Shown here piece by piece: positions 62,201-64,000 of a stretch of DNA of 64,000 bases. Made by a program: the position numbers and the translations under genes. The stretch covers positions 46,351,844 through 46,415,843 of the forward strand of contig JANCRA010000003.1 of assembly GCA_024362935.1 (NCBI GenBank). Direction: 5' to 3'. Source of the DNA: Setophaga petechia. Taxonomy: Eukaryota > Chordata > Aves > Passeriformes > Parulidae. Position 1 is the first letter of the stretch. Each line of letters begins with the position of its first letter. The notes below the pieces were generated by a model. That model saw nothing but the letters and a program-made list of their open reading frames with translations, was not told the origin of the DNA and did no database searches.

Positions 62201-63540
62201 TCTGATCAAAGAAACCCAATCACACCACAGGAGTAAACAGCTTGCTAGACTGCATGGCAGCATTCTGAGCTGTACTTTACCTGTCTGATGAATCGATCAG
62301 ATCCCAGGTTAACCATCAAAGCCTACAGGAAAGAAAACACTGCTGTGAAATGTATCTGAAGACACAGAAAACATTCATTTGTTCATTGGTTTTTAATAGC
62401 AAAAGATCATCTGCTGAACAAGCCTCAACATGAATCAAATTCCTACTGTGAAACAAGAGGTTGTGTGCTTTATGAAACAACATGAAGGTTTTCTTTAGAG
62501 CTACAAGTCTAATTTAACATAGATACAACAGATCTCATACTAGATTAATATATTAAAAAAAGCTAAAAGGGTTTTTTTCTGAAATCTACGCAAGTTATAA
62601 CTAATAATTTTGTTAACATGCAGTTAAAAAGTGTTTCAAGGTTTAAAGAAAACAATGTGGAGGCAGCAGGGATTCCAAAGGGCAAGGGTGTGAAATACTC
62701 ATGATAAAAAAGCAGCAAAGCTGAGAGATGGAGCTGGGAAGATGTGGAAGAGCAGTGTTAGGAAAGCAGAAGGGAAAGGGAGCAGAGATTTACCTGGGCC
62801 AGAGGCACACAGGGCCTTGGAAGCGAGCACAAGAAAATTCCTTAGAAAAATGACAGGAAACTAATAGGAGCAAGAGAGAAAAGAGTGTGTCCTTGAGTAG
62901 TTTTGTGGTTTTTTTACTGGAAGAGCTGATGAAGTGCAACTCCCATTTGATTTCCAATATAGTAACAACAAAGCCTTAGAAATTAAAACTGTTAAAGGTT
63001 TTGTGTCCTGTGTGGGCTATGGCTTCATGGACCACTTCCATAAGGATTAAGAGATGTCATAGCAGATGGCTTCCTCTTGTTCCAGAACAAATCAGCATAT
63101 TTTCACCCTAAATACTGGTGACCAGGTAAACATTCACTTGTCTCTGACAAGGTGCCAGGTGTGGAAGAGAGGCAGAATAAAAGAGAAGAATAAAGCTACT
63201 GCTGCAGCTTTGCCAAGAGGCAGTTGCCAATGAGAACCAGGCAGAGAAGAAACAAAGAGGCAGATTAAAAATTAAACATGTGAGGATTTATGTCCCAGTG
63301 GCAGCCCTCTCTTAGGAGAGGCCAGCTTTACTCCAGACAAACAATTGGGGTGCAGCTCCTACCTCCTCTACAGGCAGGTCCTTGAGTTTGGGCAGAGAGC
63401 TGGAGAGCAGTCCCACCAGGAAGGGGGTGGGGCAGCACACGATGTCAATCATGGACGAGGGCAGGACAGGAATGAAGGTGTGCTGCCAGGAGAAGGGGTA
63501 CAGCAGGGCCACCACAGCGTGGGAGCAGCTCGACAGGGTG
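59170..63540 (-). CDS. DENND2B: DENND2B (ST5) C-terminal part, six exons, gene continues past the right edge
   Basis: DENN-domain guanine-nucleotide exchange factor; DENND2B is reported to activate Rab13 at the plasma membrane. CDS exons are 63540-63363, 62322-62281, 61286-61175, 60178-59939, 59696-59610 and 59204-59170. All sites are GT-AG and the phases agree, giving 230 complete codons and TAG at 59170-59172. The order is end of cDENN (PFSWQHTFIPVLPSSM), a linker with an acidic serine run (NQDSDSDSDD), dDENN (NTLNGLVSEVFIRFFVETVG and FMESQMFAGFIQDRE) and the tail KMKFLHKKN. DENND2A, C and D are the alternatives; the LEELPDTEQSGMNKFL and KMKFLHKKN tail matches DENND2B. The upstream part of the protein is outside the window. 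Confidence 0.93.
59610..59696 (-). CDS. DENND2B: DENND2B exon, end of dDENN
   Basis: 87 nt, phase 1 to 1: LFEQRVEQYLEELPDTEQSG then MNKFLRGL. The acceptor is CTGCCGCAG and the donor GTGAGG. Confidence 0.95.
59939..60178 (-). CDS. DENND2B: DENND2B exon, dDENN domain
   Basis: 240 nt, phase 1 to 1: ECNTLNGLVSEVFIRFFVET and FLEVFMESQMFAGFIQDREL, then RKCRAK. The acceptor is ATTTTGCAG and the donor GTACGG. Confidence 0.95.
60179..61174 (-). other. DENND2B: DENND2B intron
   Basis: Intron before the dDENN exon. Nothing recognised. Confidence 0.75.
61175..61286 (-). CDS. DENND2B: DENND2B exon, linker with acidic serine run
   Basis: 112 nt, phase 0 to 1: MDDEDTLLPRKLQAALEQAL, ERKNEL, then NQDSDSDSDD. 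The donor is GTAAGT. Acidic serine runs of this kind are possible casein kinase 2 substrates (inference). Confidence 0.92.
61287..62280 (-). other. DENND2B: DENND2B intron
   Basis: Intron between the 42-nt exon and the acidic-serine exon. Nothing recognised. Confidence 0.75.
62281..62322 (-). CDS. DENND2B: DENND2B 42-nt exon
   Basis: 14 codons, phase 0 to 0: ALMVNLGSDRFIRQ. Splice sites are TTTCCTGTAG and GTAAAG. It was found by phase between its neighbours and by family resemblance. Confidence 0.9.
62323..63362 (-). other. DENND2B: DENND2B intron
   Basis: Intron between the cDENN exon and the 42-nt exon. Purine-rich in parts; nothing recognised. Confidence 0.75.
63363..63540 (-). CDS. DENND2B: DENND2B exon, end of the central DENN domain
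   Basis: 178 nt, phase 2 to 0: LSSCSHAVVALLYPFSWQHT through PFLVGLLSSSLPKLKDLPVE. The acceptor is CTCTCCCCAG and the donor GTAGGA. Confidence 0.93.
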
Positions 63541-64000
63541 CTGGGGAGAGAGGAACAACAGGTCAGCAAAGGCTTTTCTTGGTTCACAACACCTTCCATC
63601 CACTGGGAAACTGTTGAAATACAAGTGCCCAAGGTGCTGCCTCTCTGGCACTCATGTCTTCAGACAGGCCTTGGTCCCCTTCCAGTCCCTACCCTCTCTG
63701 TGCTGTGCAGTGTGGCAGCTCACAGCACACCTCAAACCAAAGGTACAAAACGAGAACCTGCTTGTTTCAAACTAGAATCTATTTGTTTCATAGGAGATGG
63801 TTTGATCTAGAAGTCAAGACTCAATGTTCCAAAAAGCACTCAAAAGCAGCCACTTTGAACAATTCTTAGAACCCAAAAGCAACTTCAGATCTTGGCTGTT
63901 ATGAGCATATCAGTAGTAAAAAAGCATAATAGTAAGGTTCCTAACTACAGGAACAAAGGAAAAGGAAAAGGAAAAGGAAAATATAATTGGGAAAAAAATC
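63541..64000 (-). other. DENND2B: DENND2B intron running off the window
   Basis: No further exon recognised. It ends in a GGAAAA repeat at about 63958-63981. Confidence 0.7.
63958..63981. repeat. (GGAAAA)n simple repeat
   Basis: Four units of a GGAAAA hexamer close to the window edge. Confidence 0.9.

Overview
The window is vertebrate nuclear DNA and looks avian. It has CR1 LINE fragments (a 3' end with the bird-type tail, a reverse-transcriptase piece and an older copy), compact introns, almost no other interspersed repeats, and a TRIM66 / RPL27A / DENND2B neighbourhood. The species cannot be named from sequence alone. Every gene I can support is on the minus strand, so transcription runs right to left.

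Positions 1-6.5 kb: no gene recognised, only AT-rich DNA with simple repeats. Positions 6.5-50.75 kb: TRIM66 (TIF1-delta), reconstructed as 18 coding exons whose splice phases all agree. The model is 1217 codons plus stop: RING, two B-boxes, coiled coil, a long Q/P-rich exon, a CtBP-like PINLS motif, an HP1-type PYVRL box, PHD finger and bromodomain. A poly(A) signal lies about 115 bases after the stop. A 13-unit, 22/23-bp GC-rich minisatellite fills over half of the short intron after the B-box 2 exon. Positions 50.75-54 kb: intergenic, with a CR1 fragment; the TRIM66 promoter and any 5' non-coding exon were not located.

Positions 54-56.65 kb: RPL27A, complete at 148 aa in five exons. Its start codon is the last three bases of exon 1. 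Two introns each carry an H/ACA snoRNA that I read as a SNORA3 copy, both on the gene's own strand. The promoter is a CpG island with a pyrimidine-rich (TOP) start and two TCTCGCGAGA-type elements. Positions 56.8-64 kb: the 3' end of DENND2B (ST5), six coding exons covering the end of the DENN module and the C-terminus; the rest lies beyond the right edge.

The three genes do not form a pathway. RPL27A is a 60S ribosomal protein gene that also hosts rRNA-modification guides. TRIM66 is a chromatin reader and corepressor. DENND2B is a Rab guanine-nucleotide exchange factor. The main observations are the snoRNA pair, the ordered minisatellite beside a splice donor, the same-strand orientation of RPL27A (opposite in mammals, from memory), the paired CGCG elements and an orphan open stretch with a splice donor but no acceptor. 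I found no sign of an undescribed system.
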